From Clostridia bacterium (GTDB lineage: Bacteria; Bacillota; Clostridia; Oscillospirales; CAG-272), in contig JAFXAC010000098.1 of the NCBI GenBank assembly GCA_017522125.1, positions 1 to 44,078 on the forward strand: DNA of 44,078 nucleotides. The letters run 5' to 3'. The translations under genes and the position numbers were made by a program. The notes beneath the pieces are model-generated. The model ran no database searches. It was given only the letters and a program-made list of their open reading frames with translations, and was not told the origin of the DNA. Positions 31,942 to 40,015 of the stretch are shown here, piece by piece. Positions within the stretch are counted from its first letter, which is position 1, and each line of letters starts with the position of its first letter.

Positions 31942-34473
31942 ATGACAAATATGAATAACGCTACTCCTGCCGAGCTTTTCGTCGGCGTTCACGTCATCGA
32001 CGCGCCCGCGGCGGCAGACAGGGAATACACCTACGCCGTTCCCGCCGACCTTGCGGCGAGCGCCGATATCACCGAGGGCTGCTTTGTCAGCGTTCCCTTC
32101 GGCGCGGGCAACCGCAACCGCATAGCGCTCGTCACCTCGGTGCTTCACTCCACCGAGCTTGAGTGCAAGGCGCTAAAGCCCGTGTTTGCAGTCTGCTCCG
32201 AGCGCATACGCCTATCGCCCGAGCTTCTCGGAGTGTTCCGATTTGTAAAAAGCGGCACTCTTGCGACCACGTCGGACGTCGTACACGCGATGATACCGTC
32301 GGCGGCACTCTCGCGCCTCGCGGAAAGCTACAGCGTCACCGAAAAGGAGCTGTCCCCGCGCGCCGAGATAGACGCGACGGCTCTGCTCTTATACGAATAT
32401 CTCCTTTCCCGTGATTTCGTCGGCGTGGACACCCTACGCGCGAGATTTGGAAAGAACACAAAAAAAGCGCTTGACACGCTACTGCGCCGAAAGCTCATTC
32501 GCCGTCAGCTCACGCTGAAGGAAAGCGGCGAAAAGACCGAGAGTCACTACTCCCTCGCTATGCCGCGCGACTATATCGCGAGCGTCATCGACGGAAGCTG
32601 CAGGGATATGCGCAAGATAACGGCGGCAGGTCAGCTTGCCGCGCTCACGGCGCTGTGCGAGAGCATCGCGCCGATGTCAGAGGACGAGCTTCGCGCCGTT
32701 GACGGCGTGAAAAAGCCGCACCTCAACGCCCTTCTGAAAAAGGGACTTATCCGCGAGGAAAAGCGCCGCGTACACCGCGACCTTGAGCTGCTTGAGGGAA
32801 AGCTGTCCGTTTCCGACGAGAAAATAAGCCTATCCGACGAGCAAAACGAGGCCTTTTGCGCCCTGCGCGAGCTTACGCGCGGCGGCGAGGGCTGCGCCGC
32901 CCTGCTACAGGGCGTGACGGGAAGCGGAAAAACGCAGGTAATGCTTGCCCTTATCGACGAGGTACTCTCAAGGGGCAAGTCTGCAATACTCCTACTGCCC
33001 GAAATAGCCCTGACACCGCAGACCACCGCGATATTCTGCGCCCGATACGGCGACAAGGTGGCTCTGCTTCACTCCGCGCTCTCTGCGGGCGAGAGATACG
33101 ACGCGTATCTGCGCATCAAAGAGGGCGAGGCAAGGCTCGTTATCGGAACGCGCTCCGCCGTGTTCGCGCCCGTGCGCGAGCTTGGACTGATAATCATCGA
33201 CGAGGAGCAGGAGCATACCTACAAGTCCGATTCCTCGCCGCGATACCACGCACGCGACGTTGCAAGATACCGCGCGTGGAACGAAAAGGCGCTTTTGCTT
33301 CTCTGCTCGGCGACTCCGTCGCTCGAGAGCAGAAAAAAGGCAGAGGACGGCGCGTACAAGCACTTCTTCCTCAAAAAACGCTACGGCGACTCCGTTTTGC
33401 CCACCGTTACGGTGGCGGATATGCGCCGCGAGCCGCAAAACGGCAATCTCTCCCCCATCGGCTCGATTCTTGCCGAAAAACTGCGCGCGTGCTACGAGCG
33501 CGGCGAGCAATCGGTGCTGTTTTTGAACCGACGGGGATACAACAACTATATATCCTGCCTTGCCTGCGGCGAGGCGATAAAATGTCCGCAGTGCAGTGTG
33601 TCTATGACGTATCACACCGCAAAGGAAAGCTACGCACGCGGCGAGCTTGTCTGCCATTGGTGCGGACGGCGTATGCCCGTGCCGAGCGAATGCCCCGAAT
33701 GCCACTCCCACCACTTAAACCGCGTGGGCTACGGCACACAGCGCGTGGAGGAGGAGCTTTCAGCCCTGCTCCCCGACGCGAGGATACTGCGAATGGACAC
33801 CGACACGACGAGCACGAAGCTCGCATACGACGAGCTGCTTGGCAGATTCCGCCGCCATGAGGCGGATATCCTGCTTGGCACGCAGATGGTAACGAAGGGA
33901 CACGATTTCCCCGACGTTACGCTCGTCGGCGTGCTGCTTGCCGACTCGTCACTTTATTACGATGATTACCGCGCCGCCGAGCGCACGTTTTCGATGCTTA
34001 CGCAGGTCATTGGCCGCGCGGGCAGACGCGACAAGGCGGGCGAGGCAATAATACAGACCTGCAACCCCGACCACGAGGTAATTCAGCTCGCAAAGGCGCA
34101 GGACTACGAGAGCTTTTATCGGCGCGAGGCAAGATTGCGCCGCAATCTCGTTTTTCCGCCGTACTGCGATATCGCGCTCATCACCGTGACCTCACGCGTG
34201 GAAACCGACTTGGCACTTGCCGCTTCAAACCTTGCGGCGCGGCTGAAAACGCTGTCGAAAAGCGAGGAATACGAAAAAGAGCCGCTTATCATCTTCGGCC
34301 CGTTTGAAGCGCCCGTCTACCGAGTTGACGGAAAATACAGAATGCGGCTCGTTGTAAAATGCAGGGTAAACAAAAACACGCGAGCGCTGTTTACTGCGCT
34401 TTCGTCCGATTTCGCAAGGCGCGGACGGGAAAGCGTCAGCATGAGCATAGATTTTAATCCCACGAATTTATAA
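31942..34473 (+). CDS. priA: Primosomal protein N' (replication restart helicase PriA)
   Basis: 843 residues. N-terminal DNA-binding domain (YTYAVP, VSVPFGAGNRNRIALV), Walker A GVTGSGKTQ near residue 327, IIDEEQEHTYKSDSSPRYHARD, and two zinc-binding clusters (CLACGEAIKCPQC, CHWCGRRM, CPEC). The helicase C-terminal half has GTQMVTKGHDFPDV and QVIGRAGRRDKAGEAIIQT. All motifs are intact. GGGGGAG ribosome site, 24 bp after rpoZ; coaBC, present here in B. subtilis, is absent. Confidence 0.95.
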   Translation: MTNMNNATPAELFVGVHVIDAPAAADREYTYAVPADLAASADITEGCFVSVPFGAGNRNRIALVTSVLHSTELECKALKPVFAVCSERIRLSPELLGVFRFVKSGTLATTSDVVHAMIPSAALSRLAESYSVTEKELSPRAEIDATALLLYEYLLSRDFVGVDTLRARFGKNTKKALDTLLRRKLIRRQLTLKESGEKTESHYSLAMPRDYIASVIDGSCRDMRKITAAGQLAALTALCESIAPMSEDELRAVDGVKKPHLNALLKKGLIREEKRRVHRDLELLEGKLSVSDEKISLSDEQNEAFCALRELTRGGEGCAALLQGVTGSGKTQVMLALIDEVLSRGKSAILLLPEIALTPQTTAIFCARYGDKVALLHSALSAGERYDAYLRIKEGEARLVIGTRSAVFAPVRELGLIIIDEEQEHTYKSDSSPRYHARDVARYRAWNEKALLLLCSATPSLESRKKAEDGAYKHFFLKKRYGDSVLPTVTVADMRREPQNGNLSPIGSILAEKLRACYERGEQSVLFLNRRGYNNYISCLACGEAIKCPQCSVSMTYHTAKESYARGELVCHWCGRRMPVPSECPECHSHHLNRVGYGTQRVEEELSALLPDARILRMDTDTTSTKLAYDELLGRFRRHEADILLGTQMVTKGHDFPDVTLVGVLLADSSLYYDDYRAAERTFSMLTQVIGRAGRRDKAGEAIIQTCNPDHEVIQLAKAQDYESFYRREARLRRNLVFPPYCDIALITVTSRVETDLALAASNLAARLKTLSKSEEYEKEPLIIFGPFEAPVYRVDGKYRMRLVVKCRVNKNTRALFTALSSDFARRGRESVSMSIDFNPTNL

Positions 34474-34482
34474 GAGGAAATT

Positions 34483-34995
34483 ATGGCAAAACGAAAGATA
34501 CTTACCGACAGTGATCCTGCACTCCGTCAGGTGTGCAAGCCCGTCGAAAAAATCACACCCAGAATCGAAACTCTCCTTGACGATATGATAGAAACGATGC
34601 GTGCCGCAAACGGCGTAGGTCTTGCAGGCCCGCAGGTCGGCGTGCTTCGACGCGTCGTAGTTGTCGAAACCGAGCCCGGAAATCCCATCGAGCTTATCAA
34701 CCCCGTTATCGTCGATTACGCGGGCGAGCAGGAGGGCGCGGAGGGCTGTCTGTCGCTCCCCGGTCGCTCGGGAATAGTAAAGCGTCCGATGAAGGTCAAG
34801 GTGCGCGCGCTCAACCGCAAGGGTGAGGAATTTACCGTTGAGGGCACGGAGCTGCTTGCGCGCGCGTTCTGCCACGAGCTTGACCACCTTGACGGCACGC
34901 TGTACACCGACCGCGCCGAGTATATGCTCGACGAGGACAATTTCGAGGTCGAAACGCCCCGCACAAGACTGCGAAAGCACGCGAGGAGAAAGTAA
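34483..34995 (+). CDS. def: Peptide deformylase
   Basis: 170 residues. Motif 1 GVGLAGPQVGV, motif 2 EGCLSLPG (metal-ligand Cys) and motif 3 FCHELDHLDG (two metal-ligand His and catalytic Glu). Removes the formyl group from nascent N-terminal Met; paired with fmt downstream. Second-residue variation GLAGPQ (usually GLAAPQ) is tolerated in the family. The TAA stop is the second to fourth base of the first hairpin of array 11. Confidence 0.95.
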   Translation: MAKRKILTDSDPALRQVCKPVEKITPRIETLLDDMIETMRAANGVGLAGPQVGVLRRVVVVETEPGNPIELINPVIVDYAGEQEGAEGCLSLPGRSGIVKRPMKVKVRALNRKGEEFTVEGTELLARAFCHELDHLDGTLYTDRAEYMLDEDNFEVETPRTRLRKHARRK

Positions 34996-35176
34996 AAACG
35001 CCGAGGGCGTTTTTACAGTGAAATCCATTCCTGCGGAATGGGTGAAATACGCCTACGGCGCAAATGATGTACGGCTACGCCGTAATGATGTTGCCTTCGG
35101 CAAATGATGTGGGCTTTCGCCCTATGATGTTGCGCCACGGGCGCAAATGAAGGAAGCTTTTTGCTACGCAAAAAGC
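34992..35176 (+). repeat. Hairpin array 11, two linker types (def-fmt gap)
   Basis: GTAAAAACGCC/GGCGTTTTTAC (includes the def stop), then CCATTCC and ACGCC stems with GTGAAAT linkers. Then ACGGC, TGCC, GGGC and TGCGCC stems follow with AATGATGT linkers. GAAGGAA and GCTTTTTGC-TAC-GCAAAAAGC end it. The linker changes partway, as if two arrays were joined. It lies inside a co-directional gene cluster, without a U-tract terminator or visible promoter. Confidence 0.88.
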
Positions 35177-35183
35177 CACCTTA

Positions 35184-35222
35184 ATTATTCATTATTCATT
35201 ATTCATTATTCATCATTCATTA
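35184..35222 (+). repeat. Tandem 7-nt ATTATTC repeats before fmt
   Basis: Four copies of ATTATTC plus ATCATTC remnants, between the GCAAAAAGC hairpin with its CACCTTAA box and the fmt ribosome site. On the other strand they read GAATAAT/GAATGAT, close to the array linkers, so they look like a linker-only array. Similar runs are at 36339-36367 and 37537-37573. Confidence 0.8.
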
Positions 35223-35244
35223 AACACCCCAAAAAGGACAACCG

Positions 35245-36192
35245 ATGAAAATTTTATTTATGGGAACTCCCAATTTTGCGGCGATACATCTTCGCGCGCT
35301 GTGCGACTACGCCGCCGAGTGCGGTGACGAGATAGTGGGCGCGGTGACGCAAGAGGATAAGCCGCGCGGACGCGGCTACAAGCTGACTCCGCCGCCCGTA
35401 AAGGTCGCGGCTATGGAGCGCGGTATCCCCGTTTATCAGCCCGCGACGCTGAGGGACGAGAGCTTTGCAGAGCTTCTTTCTGCGCTCGCGCCCGACCTTA
35501 TAGCCGTGGTTGCATACGGCAAGATACTGCCCCGAAACGTGCTTGACTTCCCGCGCTACGGTTGCGTGAACGTCCACGGCTCGTTGCTGCCTGAATATCG
35601 CGGAGCCGCGCCGATGCAACGCGCGATAATCGACGGCAAAAAGCTGACGGGCATCACCACGATGCTTATGGACGTGGGACTTGACACGGGAGATATGCTC
35701 CTGCGCGCCGAGCTTTCCATCGAAAACGGCGATAATTTTGAGTCCGTCCACGATAAAATGGCGGCTCTCGGCGCGGATTTGCTCAAAAAGACGGTCGATG
35801 CGCTGAAAAACGGCACGGTAACGCCCACGCCACAGCCCGACGGCGCGACCTACGCCGCTAAAATTGAAAAAACGGATTGCGTAATAGATTTTCACCTCGA
35901 CGCGAATACTATTTATAACCGCGTGCGCGGACTTTCCCCCTTCCCGCTTGCCTTTACGCACCTGCCCGACGGAAATATCCTTAAGGTCGTCGCCGCGCGC
36001 GTTGATGCCGACGGCGAGAGCGCTGAGGTCGGCACGGTGGTCGCGCTTGACGGCGCGATAACGGTCGCCTGCGGCAAGGACGGACGCGAAAGGTTGAGCC
36101 TTTTGCAGATACTGCCCGCTGGCAAGGGCAGAATGAACGCCGCCGACTTCATCCGCGGCAGAAAGATCGCCCTCGGCGATAAGCTATCGTAA
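35245..36192 (+). CDS. fmt: Methionyl-tRNA formyltransferase
   Basis: 315 residues. MKILFMGTPNFAAIHLRAL, VAAMERGIPVYQP, and the catalytic formyl-transfer motif VNVHGSLLPEYRGAAPMQRAI; the C-terminal OB-like domain includes NRVRGLSPFPLAFT. Formylates Met-tRNA for initiation. AAAAAGGA ribosome site. The stop TAA begins the first hairpin of array 12. Confidence 0.95.
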   Translation: MKILFMGTPNFAAIHLRALCDYAAECGDEIVGAVTQEDKPRGRGYKLTPPPVKVAAMERGIPVYQPATLRDESFAELLSALAPDLIAVVAYGKILPRNVLDFPRYGCVNVHGSLLPEYRGAAPMQRAIIDGKKLTGITTMLMDVGLDTGDMLLRAELSIENGDNFESVHDKMAALGADLLKKTVDALKNGTVTPTPQPDGATYAAKIEKTDCVIDFHLDANTIYNRVRGLSPFPLAFTHLPDGNILKVVAARVDADGESAEVGTVVALDGAITVACGKDGRERLSLLQILPAGKGRMNAADFIRGRKIALGDKLS

Positions 36193-36388
36193 AAACGCTT
36201 CGCGTTTTTAGCGATATTCGCCTTACGGTGAGCGATATTCAACCTTGCGGTTGAGCGATATTGCGCCTCTCGGCGCAGCGATATATTTTGCTTTGCAAAA
36301 TGTTATGGAAGCTTTTTGCTTTGCAAAAAGCTACCTAAATTATTCATTACTCATTATTCATTATTCACTGAAAACGCGAAGCGTTTTC
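36190..36388 (+). repeat. Hairpin array 12, linker GCGATAT, plus ATTATTC run
   Basis: TAAAAACGC/GCGTTTTTA starting with the fmt stop, then TCGCC, TCAACC, TGCGCC and ATTTTGC stems joined by GCGATAT. GTTATGGAA and GCTTTTTGC-TTT-GCAAAAAGC follow, then four ATTATTC-type repeats (36339-36367) and a final GAAAACGC-GAA-GCGTTTTC hairpin (36370-36388). That last hairpin abuts the ribosome site of the next gene. Confidence 0.88.
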
Positions 36389-36402
36389 CAAAGGAGTTTA
36401 TC

Positions 36403-37122
36403 TTGCCATTTTTCTACTACTTTGACCCCACCTATATCCTTGTTATAATCGGACTTATAATATCGGTATGGGCGCAGATTTCGGTCAATTCAACCTTCAA
36501 AAAATACTCGAAAATGAATACTTTGAGCGGTGTCAGCGGCAAGGAAGCCGCCGAGATAGTCCTGCGCTCGGGCGGTGCGACAAACGTCCCCGTCGGCGCG
36601 ATATCGGGCGAGCTTACCGACCACTATGACCCGCGCTCAAATTCCATCAGCCTGTCGACGCCCGTTTATTCGGCGCGCACAGCCGCCGCCGTGGGCGTTG
36701 CCGCGCACGAGGCGGGACACGCCTTGCAATACGCGAAGAATTACGCGCCGATAAAGATACGAATGGCAATACTGCCCGTTTGCAATATCGCGTCGGGCGC
36801 GGCGCTCCCCCTATTCCTCATCGGGCTTTTTGTGTCGATGTACAGCTACTCCCCCTCTCCCGTCGGAACGGCTATGATGTACGGCGGAATAATCGCGTTT
36901 TCGGTGGCTGCGCTCTTTCAGCTTGTCACCTTGCCCGTTGAATTTAACGCCTCGCGCCGCGCGATGCAGGCGCTGACGGCATCGGGACGCTTTACGGACG
37001 AGGAGCTTGACGGCGCGCGCCGCGTGCTTCGCGCCGCCGCGATGACGTACGTCGCCGCCCTTGCCGTCTCTCTGCTTCAAATTCTCCGCCTCGTCCTCAT
37101 CGCAGGAAACAGAAGGAGATAA
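36403..37122 (+). CDS. Zinc metallopeptidase (YugP-like), TTG start
   Basis: 239 residues from a TTG with AAAGGAG 6 bp upstream. The upstream in-frame ATG at 36316 would translate the repeat array. The N-terminal helix (YILVIIGLIISVWAQI) is followed by AAVGVAAHEAGHALQYA with the HEAGH zinc/catalytic motif near residue 100, then two or three more membrane helices. The family (Zn_peptidase_2, YugP) is widespread in Clostridia, where it often lies near fmt and rsmB; its substrates are unknown. Confidence 0.87.
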   Translation: MPFFYYFDPTYILVIIGLIISVWAQISVNSTFKKYSKMNTLSGVSGKEAAEIVLRSGGATNVPVGAISGELTDHYDPRSNSISLSTPVYSARTAAAVGVAAHEAGHALQYAKNYAPIKIRMAILPVCNIASGAALPLFLIGLFVSMYSYSPSPVGTAMMYGGIIAFSVAALFQLVTLPVEFNASRRAMQALTASGRFTDEELDGARRVLRAAAMTYVAALAVSLLQILRLVLIAGNRRR

Positions 37123-37256
37123 AATGCCTTCGGCATTTTAAGTGAAGTTGCGGCTTCGCCGCAGTGAAGTTTGCTTCGCAAGTGAAGTACGGCTTCGCCG
37201 TATGAAGGGTTTGCCTTGCGGCAAACATTAAGGAAGCTTTTTGCTACGCAAAAAGC
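37120..37256 (+). repeat. Hairpin array 13, linker GTGAAGT
   Basis: TAAAATGCC/GGCATTTTA starting with the stop codon of the peptidase gene, then TGCGGC, TTGC, ACGGC and GTTTGCC stems joined by GTGAAGT or ATGAAGG. TTAAGGAA and GCTTTTTGC-TAC-GCAAAAAGC (37236-37256) follow. Bases 37257-37311 hold nothing I can name. Confidence 0.88.
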
Positions 37257-37311
37257 ATTCATTTTGTACTAAAAAATACGGCTGCGCACTATTGCGGCAT
37301 TGCACTACTTT

Positions 37312-37450
37312 GCCTCCCTCCGAGAGGGAGGTGGCACGGCTTGCCGTGACGGAAGGAGCCTGCGTCTTGATATGGCAAGCACTTGTTCCATTATACACGC
37401 ACTCTCCTTCAGTCTCGCGTTCGCTCGACAGCTCCCTCTCGGAGGGAGCC
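37312..37450. mobile_element. MITE-like element: two inverted 47-bp repeats
   Basis: The left arm (37312-37358) and right arm (37404-37450) are imperfect inverted copies. Both keep TCCCTCCGAGAGGGAG, then a variable mini-hairpin (ACGGC..GCCGT on the left), then GAAGGAG. They surround a 45-bp centre with no coding sense. Copies of the GCTTTTTGC-TAC-GCAAAAAGC hairpin lie on both sides (37236-37256 and 37509-37529), as if the element split or was inserted within the array module. I see no transposase and no clear target duplication. Confidence 0.6.
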
Positions 37451-37508
37451 TCATCGGAAAACCACCGCAAACAATGCGAAGCCATACTCTCTATTGCGCT
37501 CAACAGAA

Positions 37509-37573
37509 GCTTTTTGCTACGCAAAAAGCTACCTAAATTATTCATTATTCATTATTCATCATTCATTATTCAT
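37509..37573 (+). repeat. GCTTTTTGC hairpin plus ATTATTC run before rsmB
   Basis: GCTTTTTGC-TAC-GCAAAAAGC, a TACCTAA box, then ATTATTC repeated with ATCATTC interruptions up to the rsmB ribosome site. Same layout as 35156-35222 and 36311-36367. Confidence 0.85.
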
Positions 37574-37586
37574 TAAAGGAGCAACT

Positions 37587-38894
37587 ATGTCCTACCCCGT
37601 CCGCCGCGTCGCCCTTGATATCCTTATGCGCCTCGGCGCAGACGAGGGCGAGGGATACTCCGCTATCCTACTTGACGCCGCCATAAAAAAACACAATATC
37701 GACGGCGCGGACAAGGCTCTGCTCTCGCGGCTCGTTTTCGGCGTTACCGAGCGACGCATAACGCTTGACTACGTCATCGCCGCCACCGCCGCGCGCCCCA
37801 CGTCGCGCCTTGACACCGACGTGCTGAACATATTGCGCCTCGGTGTGTATCAGCTTTTTTACCTTAAAAAAATACCGCCGCACGCCGCCGTCAACGAAAC
37901 GGTGGAGCTTGCCAAAAAATCGGGCAAGGGCTTTGTAAACGCCATACTGCGCAAGCTTTTGCGCGACGGCTTGCCCCCTCTGCCCGAAAAAAAGGACGGT
38001 AAGGTAAAATATCTGTCGGTAAAGTACTCCATTCCGCGCGAGCTTTGCCGAAAATTCCTTGAAAACTTCTCGGACGAGAGAACCGAGGCGATATTCGCCG
38101 CCTTCCTTTGTCCGCCGCCCATAACCTTGCACGCAAACCTACTGCGCACGAGCCGCGACGCTCTTATAGAGCAGCTTGCGGCTGACGGCATATCGGCGCA
38201 CCCCACCGCAAACGCACCCTACGGCGTGCGGCTGGACGCGGCGCAGGGACTGCCCGACGCGATATTCCGAGGAGACGCATACGTTCAGGACGAGGCTTCG
38301 CAGATATGTATCGCCGCGCTCGACCCGCGCGAGGGCGACAGAGTGCTTGACGCCTGCTCCTGCCCTGGGACGAAGGCGTTCAGCGCCGCAATGCGTATGA
38401 AAAACGTGGGCGAGATACTTGCCTGCGACAAGCACGCATCAAAGCTTTCGCTTATCGAAGGCTCTGCCGCACGGCTCGGCATCAGCATAATCACCGCGCG
38501 CGAGCGCGATTCGTCAATTCCCGACGCATCACTTGACGAGAGCTTTGACCGAGTTCTTTGCGACGTGCCCTGCTCGGGCTTTGGCGTTATCGCAAAGAAG
38601 CCCGAAATTCGCTACCACTCGCTTGAGCGCGCCGCAGAGCTCCCCGCGCTACAGCGCGCGATACTTGAAGCGTCAAGCCGCGCCGTAAAGCGTGGCGGCA
38701 CGCTCGTTTACTCCACCTGCACGCTTTTTCACGACGAAAACGAGGCGGTGGTGGAAGATTTCCTTGCAAAGCACGCAGACTTTGCCCTTGAACCGTTTAC
38801 GGTCGGCTCAATTTCCTCGGACGGAATGCTGACCCTCTCGCCCGAGCGCGACGCGACCGACGGCTTTTTCATCGCAAAGCTGCGCCGAAAATAA
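37587..38894 (+). CDS. rsmB: 16S rRNA m5C967 methyltransferase RsmB (Sun family)
   Basis: 435 residues from MSYPVRRVALDILMRL, with AAAGGAG 6 bp upstream; the longer reading to 37383 is repeat and MITE DNA. The N-terminal NusB-like domain (KALLSRLVFGVTERRITLDYVI, PPHAAVNETVELAKK) precedes a SAM-dependent methyltransferase: DACSCPGTKAFSAAMRM for SAM binding, CDVPCSGFGVIAKKPEIRY with the catalytic PCSG cysteine, and VYSTCTL. GTK instead of the common GGK in the SAM loop is a mild variation. Confidence 0.93.
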   Translation: MSYPVRRVALDILMRLGADEGEGYSAILLDAAIKKHNIDGADKALLSRLVFGVTERRITLDYVIAATAARPTSRLDTDVLNILRLGVYQLFYLKKIPPHAAVNETVELAKKSGKGFVNAILRKLLRDGLPPLPEKKDGKVKYLSVKYSIPRELCRKFLENFSDERTEAIFAAFLCPPPITLHANLLRTSRDALIEQLAADGISAHPTANAPYGVRLDAAQGLPDAIFRGDAYVQDEASQICIAALDPREGDRVLDACSCPGTKAFSAAMRMKNVGEILACDKHASKLSLIEGSAARLGISIITARERDSSIPDASLDESFDRVLCDVPCSGFGVIAKKPEIRYHSLERAAELPALQRAILEASSRAVKRGGTLVYSTCTLFHDENEAVVEDFLAKHADFALEPFTVGSISSDGMLTLSPERDATDGFFIAKLRRK

Positions 38895-38914
38895 ATTATA
38901 TTAAGGTAAACGAA

Positions 38915-39988
38915 ATGTCAGAGGCAGTCAACGCAAAACAGAATATCGACTTGCTTTCCCTCACCTACGAGGAGCTTGAGGAGCTTGTTTTGTCCGTGGG
39001 CGAGCCGAAATACCGCACCGCACAGCTCTTTTCGGGGCTTCACCGCGGGCTTTTGCCGCACAAGATAACGAACGTCGGCAAAAGGGTGGCGCAGAAGCTC
39101 GCCGCCGTTGCGACGTGCTACTTCCCCGAAATTGCGCAAAAATACGTTTCCGCCGTTGACGGAACGGTAAAATACCTGCTCCGTCTTTCCGACGGCAACT
39201 GCATTGAAACGGTGCTGATGCGCTACAAGCACGGCAACACCGTTTGCGTTTCCTCGCAGGTCGGATGCAGAATGGGCTGTACCTTCTGCGCGTCCACCAT
39301 CGGCGGCAAGGTGCGTGACCTTAGCGCAGGCGAGATACTCTCGCAGATAATAACCGCCGCGCGCGACACGCACGAGCGCGTGGATAACATAGTTATGATG
39401 GGCATCGGCGAGCCGCTTGACAACTACGAAAACGTGCTGAAATTTCTGCACATAGTAAACGACAGCCGCGGCATCTGCATAGGCTACAGGCACATCTCCC
39501 TTTCCACCTGCGGTCACGCGGACGGAATACGCGCGCTTGCGCGTGAGGAGCTTCCCATAACGCTCTCGCTCTCGCTCCACGCGCACAGCGACGAGGTGCG
39601 AAGCGCGATAATGCCCATAAACCGCCGCTGGAATATTAGCGAGGTGCTTTCGGCGTGCCTTGAATATTACCGCACGACGGGGCGCAGGATATCCTTTGAA
39701 TACACGCTGATAAAGGGGCAAAATTCGTCCGTCGAGGACGCTGCGGCACTCGCCGCGCTGCTTAATTCCGCACTTCGACGCGGAGAATCCTTCCCCATTC
39801 ACGTCAACTTAATTCCCGTAAATCCCGTAAAGGAAACGGGACTTATGCCCCCCGACGCCGCCGCGATAAAGGCGTTTTCGGCGGAGCTTGAAAGGCGCGG
39901 AGTACGCGCGACGGTTCGCCGCACGCTCGGACCCGACATAAACGCTTCCTGCGGTCAGCTAAGACGCGCCGCGGCAGAAAAACAATAA
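38915..39988 (+). CDS. rlmN: 23S rRNA/tRNA adenine-C2 methyltransferase RlmN
   Basis: 357 residues. Radical SAM cysteines C118, C122 and C125 (QVGCRMGCTFCAS), MMGIGEPLDNYENVLKF, STCGHADGI, and the C-terminal Cys in NASCGQLR used as the second catalytic cysteine. Methylates A2503 of 23S rRNA. Starts 20 bp after rsmB with AAGGT; standard neighbour of rsmB and prpC. Confidence 0.95.
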   Translation: MSEAVNAKQNIDLLSLTYEELEELVLSVGEPKYRTAQLFSGLHRGLLPHKITNVGKRVAQKLAAVATCYFPEIAQKYVSAVDGTVKYLLRLSDGNCIETVLMRYKHGNTVCVSSQVGCRMGCTFCASTIGGKVRDLSAGEILSQIITAARDTHERVDNIVMMGIGEPLDNYENVLKFLHIVNDSRGICIGYRHISLSTCGHADGIRALAREELPITLSLSLHAHSDEVRSAIMPINRRWNISEVLSACLEYYRTTGRRISFEYTLIKGQNSSVEDAAALAALLNSALRRGESFPIHVNLIPVNPVKETGLMPPDAAAIKAFSAELERRGVRATVRRTLGPDINASCGQLRRAAAEKQ

Positions 39989-40015
39989 ATCTTTTTATAA
40001 TAAAAAGGTAAGAAA

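Noticed and set aside
36316..36402. N-terminal extension of the zinc peptidase
   Set aside because: It encodes the GCAAAAAGC/ATTATTC repeat; the TTG at 36403 has AAAGGAG at correct spacing.
37383..37586. N-terminal extension of RsmB
   Set aside because: The translated extension is MITE and repeat DNA; a good ribosome site precedes the ATG at 37587.
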